21,920 bases of DNA from Chlorobiota bacterium. GTDB lineage: Bacteria > Bacteroidota > Ignavibacteria > Kapaibacteriales > NICIL-2. Under the pieces are notes generated by a model that saw only the letters and a program-made list of their open reading frames with translations, had not been told where the DNA came from and did not search any database. Numbering within the stretch: position 1 is the stretch's first letter; each line of letters starts with the position of its first letter. Made by a program: the position numbers and the translations under genes. Location of the stretch: positions 1-21,920 of the forward strand of contig RFIK01000203.1 in assembly GCA_003695605.1 (NCBI GenBank), written 5' to 3'. Of this stretch, positions 1-7,954 are shown piece by piece.

Positions 1-15
1 CTGATGCTGCTGTGC

Positions 16-23
16 TAATTTTG
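16..23 (+). promoter_or_regulatory. Candidate -7 box (TAATTTTG) upstream of the secreted-protein gene
   Basis: TAATTTTG fits the Bacteroidota -7 consensus TAnnTTTG. It lies about 58 nt before the proposed start at 82, so transcription would begin near position 30. The matching -33 TTG would fall outside the window and cannot be checked. A run of seven T at 52-58 would then lie in the 5' leader. The same ten bases, TAATTTTGAG, occur again upstream of sprA at 14737. This rests on a short motif only. Confidence 0.3.
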
Positions 24-81
24 AGCCACGAGTACTTAGGCGACGGCACGCTTTTTTTCTGCCCACGATAGAAGCACTTCG

Positions 82-2886
82 ATGCTCGGCACTTGTGGCA
101 CCATGCGCGCGCATTCCAAGCGTTGGTGGCTTGGCATGATAGCACTCTGCGTGCTTGCGAGCAGAGCCAGCGCGCAGCAATTAGTCGTCGCTGATGTTTC
201 TACTGCTTCGTTCCCACTGGTGACGATGCAGCTGTTTAGCTTCGATAGCCAGGGGAATCCAGCGCCGCTCGATCCCCAGCGTGATCGCCTTGTGACCGAG
301 CGAATGGGAGTAGTGCGGCAGACGACCGCAGTGGTGACGTGCCCACCGCAGTGGGAGCCTGCGCCGATTGCAGGAGTCCTGGCGCTCGACTGGGCCAGCG
401 AGCTTGTTCGAAGCCAAGCGCGCACAGTACTGCAAGTTTGGGAAGCAACCGCACCGCCACACAGCACGCTCGGTGCGGTGATCTTCGGCGGGCGCCCTTA
501 CCTTGCATCGGATTTTACCGCCAGTGTCGATCAAATTGCGGAGGTCCTCAGTCGTGCCGATCAGCTGGAGGTTGCAGTACCGCATCGTGCATTGACCGAT
601 AGCGTGCTCGGTGCAATTCCACTTGCAGCTCGTTCATCGCAACCGTGGCGATGTGCACTTGTGGTTACCGAGCATCTGTTTCCACCTTCCTCACCGCCCG
701 GACTTGTAGAACTTGTACGTCAAACAGGTGTGCGGCTCATTGTGCTGACGGTCGGGCATCGCCCCCCGCAGTGGCTCAGATCGCTCTGTGCAGAAAGTGG
801 GGGAATAGCGCTGGGCGACGTTACCGCTGAGCTCCTCCCGCTGCGCGTTCGACAGGTGCTGGCGATTGCTGCTGGGTATCGGCCGTGCACCATCTCGTGG
901 CAGAGCACCTATGATTGCGTCGGTGATCGCTCCTGCACCTTTGATGCTCCCAGCATCGGGGGATCAGCAGCGTTCGGCTACCGGCTTCCGCTGGAGCGAT
1001 TGCCTATGCTCGATGTCGTACCGCGCTACCGCAATGTTGGCTCGTTCCCCGTTGGTCTGACGCCACCGCAGGAAGTAGTGCTCACCGCGCGGAATGCGGA
1101 TTTGACGCTGCTTGCCATCACCGCTGATCAATCCGTGCAGATCGTCGAAGGCAGCCTTTCCGGCCCGCTTCTGCTCCGCAAAGGAGAGAGCTACCGCCTC
1201 CGCGTGCAACTCCAGGTTTCCTCTGGTGGGCGGACGGTTGGCGCACTCCGCATCGTCAGCACCAGCTGCAGCGGGGTGGATGCAGCCGTGCTCGCTGCGA
1301 ACACGGAGCAGCTCAGTGGTTCGGCAGTGCAGTTTCTCACCCCTGCCACCGATCCGACAATCGCTTACGCTGGCAGCTTCTATCGCATTGAGTGGGTTGG
1401 GGCACTGCCGAGCGATTCGGTTACGTTACGGGTACAACGGGTTGGGGATACGCTCTGGCAGCCACTGGCGGAGAAGTTGACGGTGGCAGCATACCAGTGG
1501 TTTGTACCGCAGAAGGGACGCTACCGCTTCGAGCTACGCGATCGAACGGGGAGAATCCAGGCACTGTCCGCGGCGGTCCAGGTCATCAAACCACCGCTGA
1601 GTTTGGTTTCACCAGATGTGCAGAGCGCTCGGGTGGGAACGGCGCTGGAGTTTCTGCCGCCGCAGCTTCTCTGCTCGGATACATCGCAAGCACTGCGGAT
1701 AGATTCCGTCCGTTTTGTCAGTGGGAAAGTGTTCTCGCTGGCACGTGGTGTTCCAGATGAGCTGCCTCCGATGCAGTGCATCACGCTTTGGCTCCGCTTT
1801 TCGCCGAACAGCAGCGGTCACCATACCGATACCCTCGAAGTCTATACGCCGGTCGGGATGCAGCGCGTTGCCGTCGAAGGCTACGCGCCTGCTCCGACAC
1901 TGACGTTGCCGCAGACGATCTGGGTGGGAACAATGCCACTGGGAACGATGCGCGATACACTCGTCCAATGGTTGACGTGCGCAACCCTCCCTCAGCAAAT
2001 CCGCCTGATCGCCAAGTGGCCAGATACGACGCAGCTTCGGCTACTAACGATCCGCCAGTTTACGCTGACCAGTGAGACTCCGTGTTTGGCGTATCCATTC
2101 GGCATCCGCGCTGAGCGCGTCGGGCGGACATGTCTGCGCTTGCTCGTCGAAGGGAGCGAGCGGCAACCGTATGAGTGCGTCATTGCGGGCGATGTTATCT
2201 GCGCGCAGCCTTACAGCGGTGCTGCGCTCTCAGTTCCTCGCTCTATCGTCACGCAGGCGGGCGAGGTCATCGCTGTTCCGGTCTGGATGCCTTCGGTCCC
2301 CCGCACGTACCGCACGATGCAGCGTCCGTTCCGTTTTACGGTACGATGCAACGCATCAACACTTCTGCCCGAACCACCGTTGGAGCGCGGCACCATCGCC
2401 GATGGAGAGCGCCAATTCACCGTGAGCGGTCGAGGATTTCTCATTGGGGATACGCTTGCGCTTCTGCGGTTCCGCACGTTCTGGGGCGATGCGCCAGTCG
2501 TGCAACTTCGCATCGAGGACTTCCACTGGCTCGATGATTGCTCCATCGGACTCGATCCAGTGGCTGCAACAGTGTTCTTCACTGACTACTGCACAGCGGG
2601 TGGAACTACGCGACTGTTCGTGGCAGGGCAGCCGCCCCGCATTGACCGCATCGAGCCGCAGCCGAGCGATGGGATAATGCACGTGCGCATTGCAGTTGAC
2701 CGAGAAATGCCGGTTCAGCTTCAGTGCTACGATCTTCTCGGTATCGAACGCTGGAGAGCCGATCTCGGCACCGTGCGTGGTTGGGTCGAGCACATGCTCG
2801 CACTTGCACTCCCGCCAGGGCAGTACATTCTCCAAGCCAACTCGCCATTCGGCGTAAGTCGCACACTTATTCTGCTGGCACGATGA
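82..2886 (+). CDS. Secreted multidomain protein: vWA-like, Ig-like and cohesin-like regions with T9SS type A sorting tail
   Basis: A 934-residue exported protein of unknown specific function. A signal peptide covers about residues 8-32 (charged RAHSKRWW, hydrophobic core, then ASAQQ). Residues 97-260 look like a von Willebrand A fold (VLALDWASE, LGAVIFGG, RCALVVTEHL, GVRLIVLTVG), but the metal-site motif DxSxS reads DWASE. Ig-like regions follow at about 330-395, 415-500, 505-600 and 605-705. Residues 715-840 resemble a cohesin-like beta sandwich (TQAGEVIAVPVWMP, then RFTVRCNASTLLP). Residues 853-934 match the type A T9SS C-terminal domain (IEPQPSDG, VQLQCYDLLGIERW, LPPGQYILQA). Cargo of this type is exported by Sec, then by SprA, and is usually cleaved and anchored at the cell surface. 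ATG 82 has AGAAG seven bases upstream; ATG 103 gives a tidier signal peptide and is possible. The stop overlaps the next gene as ATGA. The sorting-tail call is firm; the middle domains are judged by pattern only. Confidence 0.85.
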   Translation: MLGTCGTMRAHSKRWWLGMIALCVLASRASAQQLVVADVSTASFPLVTMQLFSFDSQGNPAPLDPQRDRLVTERMGVVRQTTAVVTCPPQWEPAPIAGVLALDWASELVRSQARTVLQVWEATAPPHSTLGAVIFGGRPYLASDFTASVDQIAEVLSRADQLEVAVPHRALTDSVLGAIPLAARSSQPWRCALVVTEHLFPPSSPPGLVELVRQTGVRLIVLTVGHRPPQWLRSLCAESGGIALGDVTAELLPLRVRQVLAIAAGYRPCTISWQSTYDCVGDRSCTFDAPSIGGSAAFGYRLPLERLPMLDVVPRYRNVGSFPVGLTPPQEVVLTARNADLTLLAITADQSVQIVEGSLSGPLLLRKGESYRLRVQLQVSSGGRTVGALRIVSTSCSGVDAAVLAANTEQLSGSAVQFLTPATDPTIAYAGSFYRIEWVGALPSDSVTLRVQRVGDTLWQPLAEKLTVAAYQWFVPQKGRYRFELRDRTGRIQALSAAVQVIKPPLSLVSPDVQSARVGTALEFLPPQLLCSDTSQALRIDSVRFVSGKVFSLARGVPDELPPMQCITLWLRFSPNSSGHHTDTLEVYTPVGMQRVAVEGYAPAPTLTLPQTIWVGTMPLGTMRDTLVQWLTCATLPQQIRLIAKWPDTTQLRLLTIRQFTLTSETPCLAYPFGIRAERVGRTCLRLLVEGSERQPYECVIAGDVICAQPYSGAALSVPRSIVTQAGEVIAVPVWMPSVPRTYRTMQRPFRFTVRCNASTLLPEPPLERGTIADGERQFTVSGRGFLIGDTLALLRFRTFWGDAPVVQLRIEDFHWLDDCSIGLDPVAATVFFTDYCTAGGTTRLFVAGQPPRIDRIEPQPSDGIMHVRIAVDREMPVQLQCYDLLGIERWRADLGTVRGWVEHMLALALPPGQYILQANSPFGVSRTLILLAR

Positions 2887-4760
2887 TGCGCGCGGCGACG
2901 GCATTTGCGCTCAGCTGGTGGCTGCTGTGGACTGGTACTGTTCTGGGGCAGGATGATGACCGCTCTGACGGCACCACATCATCGCAACGGAGAATCCGCA
3001 TCGGTGTTCTCGGCGCAGGAGGTGTCACAATCCACGGCGCGGCATTTTCCTCGTTGCCGGAGCTCCCGACGTGTTGCCCTCGATTTCGGGATGGCAGTGG
3101 ACTGACGACTGCAGGCATACTCTGGGGAGAGTATCCTGCATTCGGCTCGGTAGTACTTGGATTGCGCATGGGACTGGCGCAGTTTGCCGGGACGCTCCGC
3201 GCGCTCGAACGCAAGCCAGTCCTCGTGGACGATACGCCGACGGACGCTGTCATTCAGCACACGCTCGATGCGCACTTCCGTTCGATGCGGTGGGAAGGAT
3301 ACCTCGGCCTGCGTGGCTCGCAGCTTGTGGACCTCTACGTCGGCGCAGGGACGGATCTGGTTCGGCAGGCGGATGCGTCCATTCGCGAAGAGCTGGTGCA
3401 GCCGAGTGCCGGCACGTTTGAGAACGGACGGCGTGTCCGAAACGAACGTTCCTCGGCGCTCGAATCGAGCACGCGTTCAATGGCCTCACTTGTCGCTGGC
3501 GCACGATTTTCGATCCCGATGGGGAAGTCGCAGCAGTGGTGGCTAATCCCAGAGCTGAGCTTCCGCTATGCATTGGACCCTGTTGCACGGCAGCAACAGT
3601 GGTACGTCTACAGCGTTCTTGTTGGCGTTGGACTTGCATATGCACCAGTCGAGCTGCCACGGCCGACGCAGCAGAGACTGGAGCCACCGAGGGAGGAAAC
3701 GCTCCCACCACTGGCGGCGTCGCTCGTTGCCTATGGCGTTGCGGGGGCACAGGAACAGCTTCCACTGCGGGTGGATGTGCATCCGCGCCGCCGGATTCTT
3801 CCCTTACTGCCGGTGCTCTTCGTGGATGGTGAGGAAATCCCAGAGCGCTACATTGTGCCAGCATCGCAGGAGGATACATCCTGGTATGCAGCACTCCACT
3901 CCCCGCTGGGAGCGTACTATGCGCTGCTCCCGATCGTGGGCAGCAGGCTCCGCACGAGCACGGATACACTCACACTGGTGGGCATTGATAGTCGCTCTGC
4001 TCCCAACGCTCGTCGCCGTGCTGAGTACATCGCGCGCTACCTCCAGTCAGTTTGGAGCATCCCCGGCAAGCGGCTCCGCATCGGCGGATCTGTTGATGAA
4101 CGCGATACAGCACCACGCGTTCAGTTGGAGGGGAACAGGCGACTCTTTGGACCTGTTGAGTCTGAAGACACCGTCCGCAGCATGCTGCCACCAACACTGC
4201 GCATTCGTCCTGCGACCAACGGTGCTGAACTCCTCCGTCAGTGGACGATACGTGTCTGGCAGGATTCGCTCGAGATCGCTCGTTACTCCGGCAGCGGCGG
4301 CCTTCCCCTCAAACTCGATGTTGACCTTTCCACATTCGTCGATCGCTTGCGTCCCAATGTTCCATTGCTGGTCGAACTGGAAGCGATCAGCACGCGTGGC
4401 ACCCGTGCCGTCGCCCACGAGCATGTGCCACTCGCAGTGCTCGAATCCCACCAGCCGAATCCGGAGCGTGTTGCAGAAGTGGAAGTATTCTACTTTCCGA
4501 CTGCGCTACCGACTAAAGAAGCACTCTCGGAGCTTGCCGAACGCTACCGCTCAACGGTGCAGGAATGCGTGATCGTTGCGCATGGCACCATGCCCGGCGT
4601 TACGAGTGCAGCGGAACGACTTGCAGCGATGCTCACCGATGCTGGATTTCCTCCGCCCCGGATCGAGCAGGAGGAGCTGCTCTACCATCCGAGCACACCT
4701 GAACGCGTGCAGTACTCGCAACTCCTTTTGCTGCGCATTCGATACGCTGTGCAGGATTGA
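2883..4760 (+). CDS. Outer-membrane beta-barrel protein with two OmpA-like modules
   Basis: A 625-residue envelope protein. Residues 1-23 form a signal peptide (MMRAATAFALSWWLLWTGTV, then LGQ). Residues 36-255 have alternating, aromatic- and glycine-rich strands typical of a small outer-membrane barrel (RIRIGVLGAGG, LGLRMGLAQFAGTL, YVYSVLVGVGLAYAP). Residues 308-425 resemble an OmpA-like domain (LPVLFVDGEEIPERY, DTLTLVGIDS, then NARRRAEYIARYLQSVWSI and LEGNRRL). Residues 430-520 form a linker beta domain. Residues 530-622 look like a second, more degraded OmpA fold (VEVFYFPTALPTKEALSELA, VIVAHGTMPGVTSAAERLAA). The usual OmpA diaminopimelate-binding Asp of the LSxxRA region is not evident, so peptidoglycan binding is uncertain. 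The open frame extends upstream to 2724, but ATG 2883 gives the signal peptide and a 4-nt ATGA overlap with the preceding gene, implying coupled translation. The partner is the T9SS cargo gene, which suggests a shared cell-surface role (inference). Confidence 0.8.
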   Translation: MMRAATAFALSWWLLWTGTVLGQDDDRSDGTTSSQRRIRIGVLGAGGVTIHGAAFSSLPELPTCCPRFRDGSGLTTAGILWGEYPAFGSVVLGLRMGLAQFAGTLRALERKPVLVDDTPTDAVIQHTLDAHFRSMRWEGYLGLRGSQLVDLYVGAGTDLVRQADASIREELVQPSAGTFENGRRVRNERSSALESSTRSMASLVAGARFSIPMGKSQQWWLIPELSFRYALDPVARQQQWYVYSVLVGVGLAYAPVELPRPTQQRLEPPREETLPPLAASLVAYGVAGAQEQLPLRVDVHPRRRILPLLPVLFVDGEEIPERYIVPASQEDTSWYAALHSPLGAYYALLPIVGSRLRTSTDTLTLVGIDSRSAPNARRRAEYIARYLQSVWSIPGKRLRIGGSVDERDTAPRVQLEGNRRLFGPVESEDTVRSMLPPTLRIRPATNGAELLRQWTIRVWQDSLEIARYSGSGGLPLKLDVDLSTFVDRLRPNVPLLVELEAISTRGTRAVAHEHVPLAVLESHQPNPERVAEVEVFYFPTALPTKEALSELAERYRSTVQECVIVAHGTMPGVTSAAERLAAMLTDAGFPPPRIEQEELLYHPSTPERVQYSQLLLLRIRYAVQD

Positions 4761-4846
4761 GCCACGCTTTCCTGAACGTGCAGATTTTCTGCCCACACTG
4801 ACTGCAGAGAGCCTATCGTGATGTTGCCGGCTCAGTTCGGCAGGGA

Positions 4847-4875
4847 TTGTGCTCCCGCTGCAGTGCTGTAATTTG
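4847..4875 (+). promoter_or_regulatory. Candidate promoter for ftsL-ftsI (TTG-N19-TAATTTG)
   Basis: TTG at 4847-4849 is followed by exactly 19 bases and then TAATTTG at 4869-4875, close to the Bacteroidota arrangement TTG-N19-TAnnTTTG, with one base missing in the -7 box. Transcription would start near 4882, about 28 nt before the ATG at 4910. The -33 TTG is also the first possible start codon of the extended ftsL frame, which argues against that longer start. A perfect 10-bp palindrome, TGCACGTGCA (4874-4883), overlaps the expected start site. Confidence 0.4.
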
Positions 4876-4909
4876 CACGTGCAGCACGATCCTACCGCGT
4901 GAGAACGGC

Positions 4910-5185
4910 ATGTCACTCCGCAGAGTTTTTGAGGCAGCATTCGTAGCGAGTGCGGTGCTTGCCAGCTTGTACTGGCAGGTGAGCAACGTTGTTCGGATCA
5001 ACGGACTCCTTGCCAGTATCGAGGCAAAACAGCGCCAGCTCGATTCACTCGAGACACTCGTTCGACAGGAGCGAGCCGCGATTGCGCGGTTAGAAGCAGT
5101 TGACCGTATTCGGCGTCTTGCGTCCGAGCGCTTGGGCATGATTGAACCCCGACGGCCACCAATCGTCGTTGAGCGTCTGCCATGA
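4910..5185 (+). CDS. ftsL: FtsL-like septum-formation protein
   Basis: A 91-residue bitopic protein. A short charged N-terminus (MSLRR) leads into one membrane helix at about residues 8-28 (FVASAVLASLYWQV). A periplasmic coiled coil follows at about 30-66, rich in L, Q and E. The C-terminal segment RIRRLASERLGMIEPRRP contains the A-x-x-LGM-x-x-P pattern typical of FtsL. FtsL works with the FtsB-like protein and FtsQ to activate FtsW and FtsI at the septum. The next gene encodes an FtsI-type transpeptidase and overlaps it by 4 nt (ATGA at 5182), the usual ftsL-ftsI order. The frame stays open from TTG 4847, but ATG 4910 gives a normal FtsL N-terminus and lies downstream of the candidate promoter. 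The sequence family is weakly conserved, so the call rests on size, topology, LGM motif and neighbour. Confidence 0.8.
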   Translation: MSLRRVFEAAFVASAVLASLYWQVSNVVRINGLLASIEAKQRQLDSLETLVRQERAAIARLEAVDRIRRLASERLGMIEPRRPPIVVERLP

Positions 5186-7281
5186 GTATCGAGCATCTCC
5201 TTTCGTACCGTCCGCAGCAGCTTCGCTGGCGACGTCGCCTGGTGGTGGCTGCGCTGGCAGTCGGGATGCTTGCAATCATTGTGCGTTTGGTGATGGTACA
5301 CATCTTCGATCGTGCTGAGTGGCTTGCCCGCGCAGAGCAGCAATACCGAGTACGCATCCGCATCAGCGGTCAGCGTGGCGCGATTCGCGATCGGAATGGC
5401 GTCGAGCTAGCAACGTCTATCGGCGCAGTGTCACTAGCACTCGATCCCAAGATAGCACGCGCACCGGAACGAGTGGCAGCATTGCTCGAGCAGCTCGGAC
5501 TTGCCCGTGCAGAGGAAATCCGCGCACGGATTGCCTCGGCGGAGGATCGAAATTTCGTTTGGCTTGTGCGCGGATTGCCGTTGCAAATCGCTGCAGCGTT
5601 CGATACGCTCGGTGAGCCTGGCCTCATCCGCATTCGCGAGCATCGTCGCGTGTTTTTGCACGATTGGATGGCAGCAACAGTGGTGGGCACAACCGATGTA
5701 GATGGCTGTGGGATTGCTGGGATCGAACTTGCGTATGATTCGCTGTTGCAGGGGAGTGTCGGTGAGCGCATGATGGAGCGCATCGGTCGCGGCCGACTCC
5801 GACCAACGCTGGGCGACGGCCGTGAGCGCAACGCTCGCCCGGGGTATTCGATCGAATTGACGCTCGATTGGGACGTGCAGCAGATCGCAGAGACAGAGCT
5901 TGCCCGAAGCATCACCGCAACGGGAGCAGCAGCAGGAATCGTGCTGGTGCTTCGACCTCAGACGGGGGAAATCATCGCATGCGCGCAGCAGCCAGCATTT
6001 GTGCACTCCCAGCGCTCCAGCGGCGATGGTATCCGCTTGCGAGCTGTTAGCGACATGTACGAACCAGGCTCGACGTTCAAGGCAATCGTCGCTGCTGCTG
6101 CACTGGCAGAGCACCGTGTATCGCCGAATCAACTGTTCGATGGCCGTGGTGGTGTGTTCCGCCTTGCTGATGGACGCGCGATCACCGATCACACTCCCCT
6201 TGAGATGTGTTCGCTCGCTGATGCAATGGCATATTCGAGCAACATTGTCTTTGCCCACCTTGCCGAGCAGCTCGGTGCTCGGACTCTCTATCGCTATGCT
6301 CGGGATTTCGGGATTGGAATTCGAACCGACGTTGGGCTCCCCGGTGAAGCACGCGGCCTTCTCAAGGTACCGCGGGAGCTTCGTGGAAGCGATTTGCTCT
6401 TCCTTGGTTTTGGCTATGGCCTGGCATGCACACCACTGCAACTGGCATGTGCATACGGGGCAATTGCGAACGATGGGGTGCTGATGCAGCCATTTGTTGT
6501 CAAGCGCGTTGTTTCGCCTGACGGCGAAGAAGTCTTCCGTGCCGCGCCCCAGCGGCGGCGGCGTGTCATCTCCGATAGTGTTGCGAGAGTGCTGCGGGAG
6601 CTCCTTGCTGGTGTCGTCGAGCGTGGGACCGGCACGAACGCTCGCATCGAAGGAATCGCTGTTGCTGGGAAAACAGGTACCGCACAGCAGTGGAGCGATG
6701 GAAGCTATTCCAAGCGTGATTACACTGCGTCGTTTGTCGGGATGGTCCCGGCGGATTCGCCGTCGCTCGTAGTGCTTGTGATGCTCGATCGTCCTCGAAC
6801 GGATATCTACGGTGGAAGTATTGCTGCGCCTGTGTTTCGGCGGATTGTGGAGGCAATGATGGCGCAGCCTTCGATCGCGATGGAGTACAAGCTGGCTCGT
6901 CCGCTCAACGGGGTGCCTGTTCGCAGTGATAGTGTGATTGTTCCGGATGTGCGAGGGCTATCGGCTCTCATAGCCGAGAAGATGCTCGATGTACATCAGC
7001 TTCGTGCGCATGGGGGAATTGCTCTATCGGAACGACACGTGGTGGTAGAACAACAGCCGCCACCGGGCGCTGTCGTGCGACGCTGGAGCACGATTGAACT
7101 GCGCGCCGTTTCTGTCGATACCCTTCGCAGGTTGCCGATCGTTGGTGTGCCAGCCCGCAACGCACTGGCACTTGCGCACCTGCTCGGCGCGCATGTTGAG
7201 CTTTATGGCTCCGATCGTGTCCGCTCCTATCAGTGGAGGTTGCAAAATGGAAGAAGGTGCCTTGTCCTCATCTGCAACTGA
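5182..7281 (+). CDS. ftsI: FtsI/SpoVD-type peptidoglycan D,D-transpeptidase with PASTA region
   Basis: A 699-residue class B penicillin-binding protein that cross-links septal peptidoglycan in the periplasm. One membrane anchor lies at about residues 19-40. The dimerisation domain begins near ISGQRGAIRDRNGVELA (61-77). The transpeptidase motifs are intact: SxxK as S297-TFK in YEPGSTFK, SxN as S352-SN in YSSNIVF, and KTG as K497-TG in VAGKTGTAQQ. A PASTA domain covers about 585-641 (VIVPDVRGLSALIAEKML, then EQQPPPGAVV). A second, poor PASTA-like stretch ends the protein (LPIVGVPARNALALAHLLGA). PASTA tails are common in SpoVD-like proteins and in FtsI homologues of this group. It starts inside ftsL with an ATGA overlap, so the two should be co-translated. 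The next gene, gmk, converges on it, so murE does not follow as in a standard dcw cluster. Confidence 0.95.
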   Translation: MSIEHLLSYRPQQLRWRRRLVVAALAVGMLAIIVRLVMVHIFDRAEWLARAEQQYRVRIRISGQRGAIRDRNGVELATSIGAVSLALDPKIARAPERVAALLEQLGLARAEEIRARIASAEDRNFVWLVRGLPLQIAAAFDTLGEPGLIRIREHRRVFLHDWMAATVVGTTDVDGCGIAGIELAYDSLLQGSVGERMMERIGRGRLRPTLGDGRERNARPGYSIELTLDWDVQQIAETELARSITATGAAAGIVLVLRPQTGEIIACAQQPAFVHSQRSSGDGIRLRAVSDMYEPGSTFKAIVAAAALAEHRVSPNQLFDGRGGVFRLADGRAITDHTPLEMCSLADAMAYSSNIVFAHLAEQLGARTLYRYARDFGIGIRTDVGLPGEARGLLKVPRELRGSDLLFLGFGYGLACTPLQLACAYGAIANDGVLMQPFVVKRVVSPDGEEVFRAAPQRRRRVISDSVARVLRELLAGVVERGTGTNARIEGIAVAGKTGTAQQWSDGSYSKRDYTASFVGMVPADSPSLVVLVMLDRPRTDIYGGSIAAPVFRRIVEAMMAQPSIAMEYKLARPLNGVPVRSDSVIVPDVRGLSALIAEKMLDVHQLRAHGGIALSERHVVVEQQPPPGAVVRRWSTIELRAVSVDTLRRLPIVGVPARNALALAHLLGAHVELYGSDRVRSYQWRLQNGRRCLVLICN

Positions 7282-7381
7282 GTCTGCCAGTGCGTGCCAC
7301 CCAACCAACAGACGACCACAGCTGGTCTTGCTCATGGTACCAGTACCACTGGGCAACAGTCCGATTCGGAAGCAGTGGCAA

Positions 7382-7954
7382 TCAAACGCGCCCGGCGATT
7401 GCATGCTCGGCTGAGGCTCGCGCCTGTTCGAGCGTGCGCTGCAGATCATCATTGACGATCGTTGCGTCGAATTGGTCGCGGTAGCTCATCTCCATCGCTG
7501 CGCGCTCTAAGCGTCGGCGAATTTGCTCGTCGGTTTCAGTTCCTCGATGGCGCAAGCGGCGCTCTAATTCTTCCAGCGATGGCGGCGCGATGAAGAGCAG
7601 GAACGTGTCGTCGGGATATACGCGCTTGAGCGAGAGTGCGCCTTTGACGTCCACATCGAAAATCATCACAGTGCCGCGACGGAGTGCCTCTTCGGTTGGC
7701 GAACGGAGCGTGCCGTAATAATTGCCGAAGATTTCTTCGTACTCAACGAGCTCTCCCTCTGCAATTTTCCGTTCGAATTCTTGGCGGGTGAGAAAGTGGT
7801 AATCGCGACCGTCAATTTCCCCGGTACGGCGCGGGCGTGTCGTGGCTGATACCGAAAAGACTGCTCCTGGAATCGTCTCGAGCAAATAGCGGGCAACGGT
7901 CGTCTTCCCTGCACCGCTCGGCGCCGAGAGCACGATGAGTCGCCGTGGGTGCAT
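7382..7954 (-). CDS. gmk: Guanylate kinase
   Basis: Cytoplasmic enzyme of 190 residues that phosphorylates GMP to GDP with ATP. The P-loop is near the N-terminus (SAPSGAGKTT). The GMP-binding stretch SATTRPRRTGEIDGRDYHF and the following EYEEIFGNYYGTL are clear. The core strand MIFDVDVKGA and the lid region LEELERRLRHRGTETDEQI are also present, and the length is normal for the family. ATG 7954 shares one base with the yicC stop (TGATG); GTG 7957 just upstream would give a 4-nt overlap and one extra residue. Either way, translation is coupled to yicC. The yicC-gmk order is widely conserved. rpoZ, which often follows gmk, is absent here: the convergent ftsI gene ends 100 nt away. Confidence 0.96.
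   Translation of the reverse strand: MHPRRLIVLSAPSGAGKTTVARYLLETIPGAVFSVSATTRPRRTGEIDGRDYHFLTRQEFERKIAEGELVEYEEIFGNYYGTLRSPTEEALRRGTVMIFDVDVKGALSLKRVYPDDTFLLFIAPPSLEELERRLRHRGTETDEQIRRRLERAAMEMSYRDQFDATIVNDDLQRTLEQARASAEHAIAGRV

Noticed and set aside
10..40. A CIRCE-like repeat near the left edge (TGCTAA and GAGTACTTA)
   Set aside because: The halves are in the wrong order and orientation, and several bases differ from TTAGCACTC-N9-GAGTGCTAA.
41..58. A terminator ending in the T-run at 52-58
   Set aside because: No stem longer than three base pairs precedes the T-run, so it is not a credible intrinsic terminator.
3568..4572. A 334-codon plus-strand frame overlapping the OmpA-like gene
   Set aside because: It is rich in Arg, Ser, Cys and His with no domain pattern, while the overlapping frame has a signal peptide, barrel strands and coupling to its neighbour.
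5434..6441. A 335-codon open frame on the minus strand inside ftsI
   Set aside because: ftsI on the plus strand has all transpeptidase motifs. The antisense frame shows no recognisable domain and is a by-product of GC-rich codon use.
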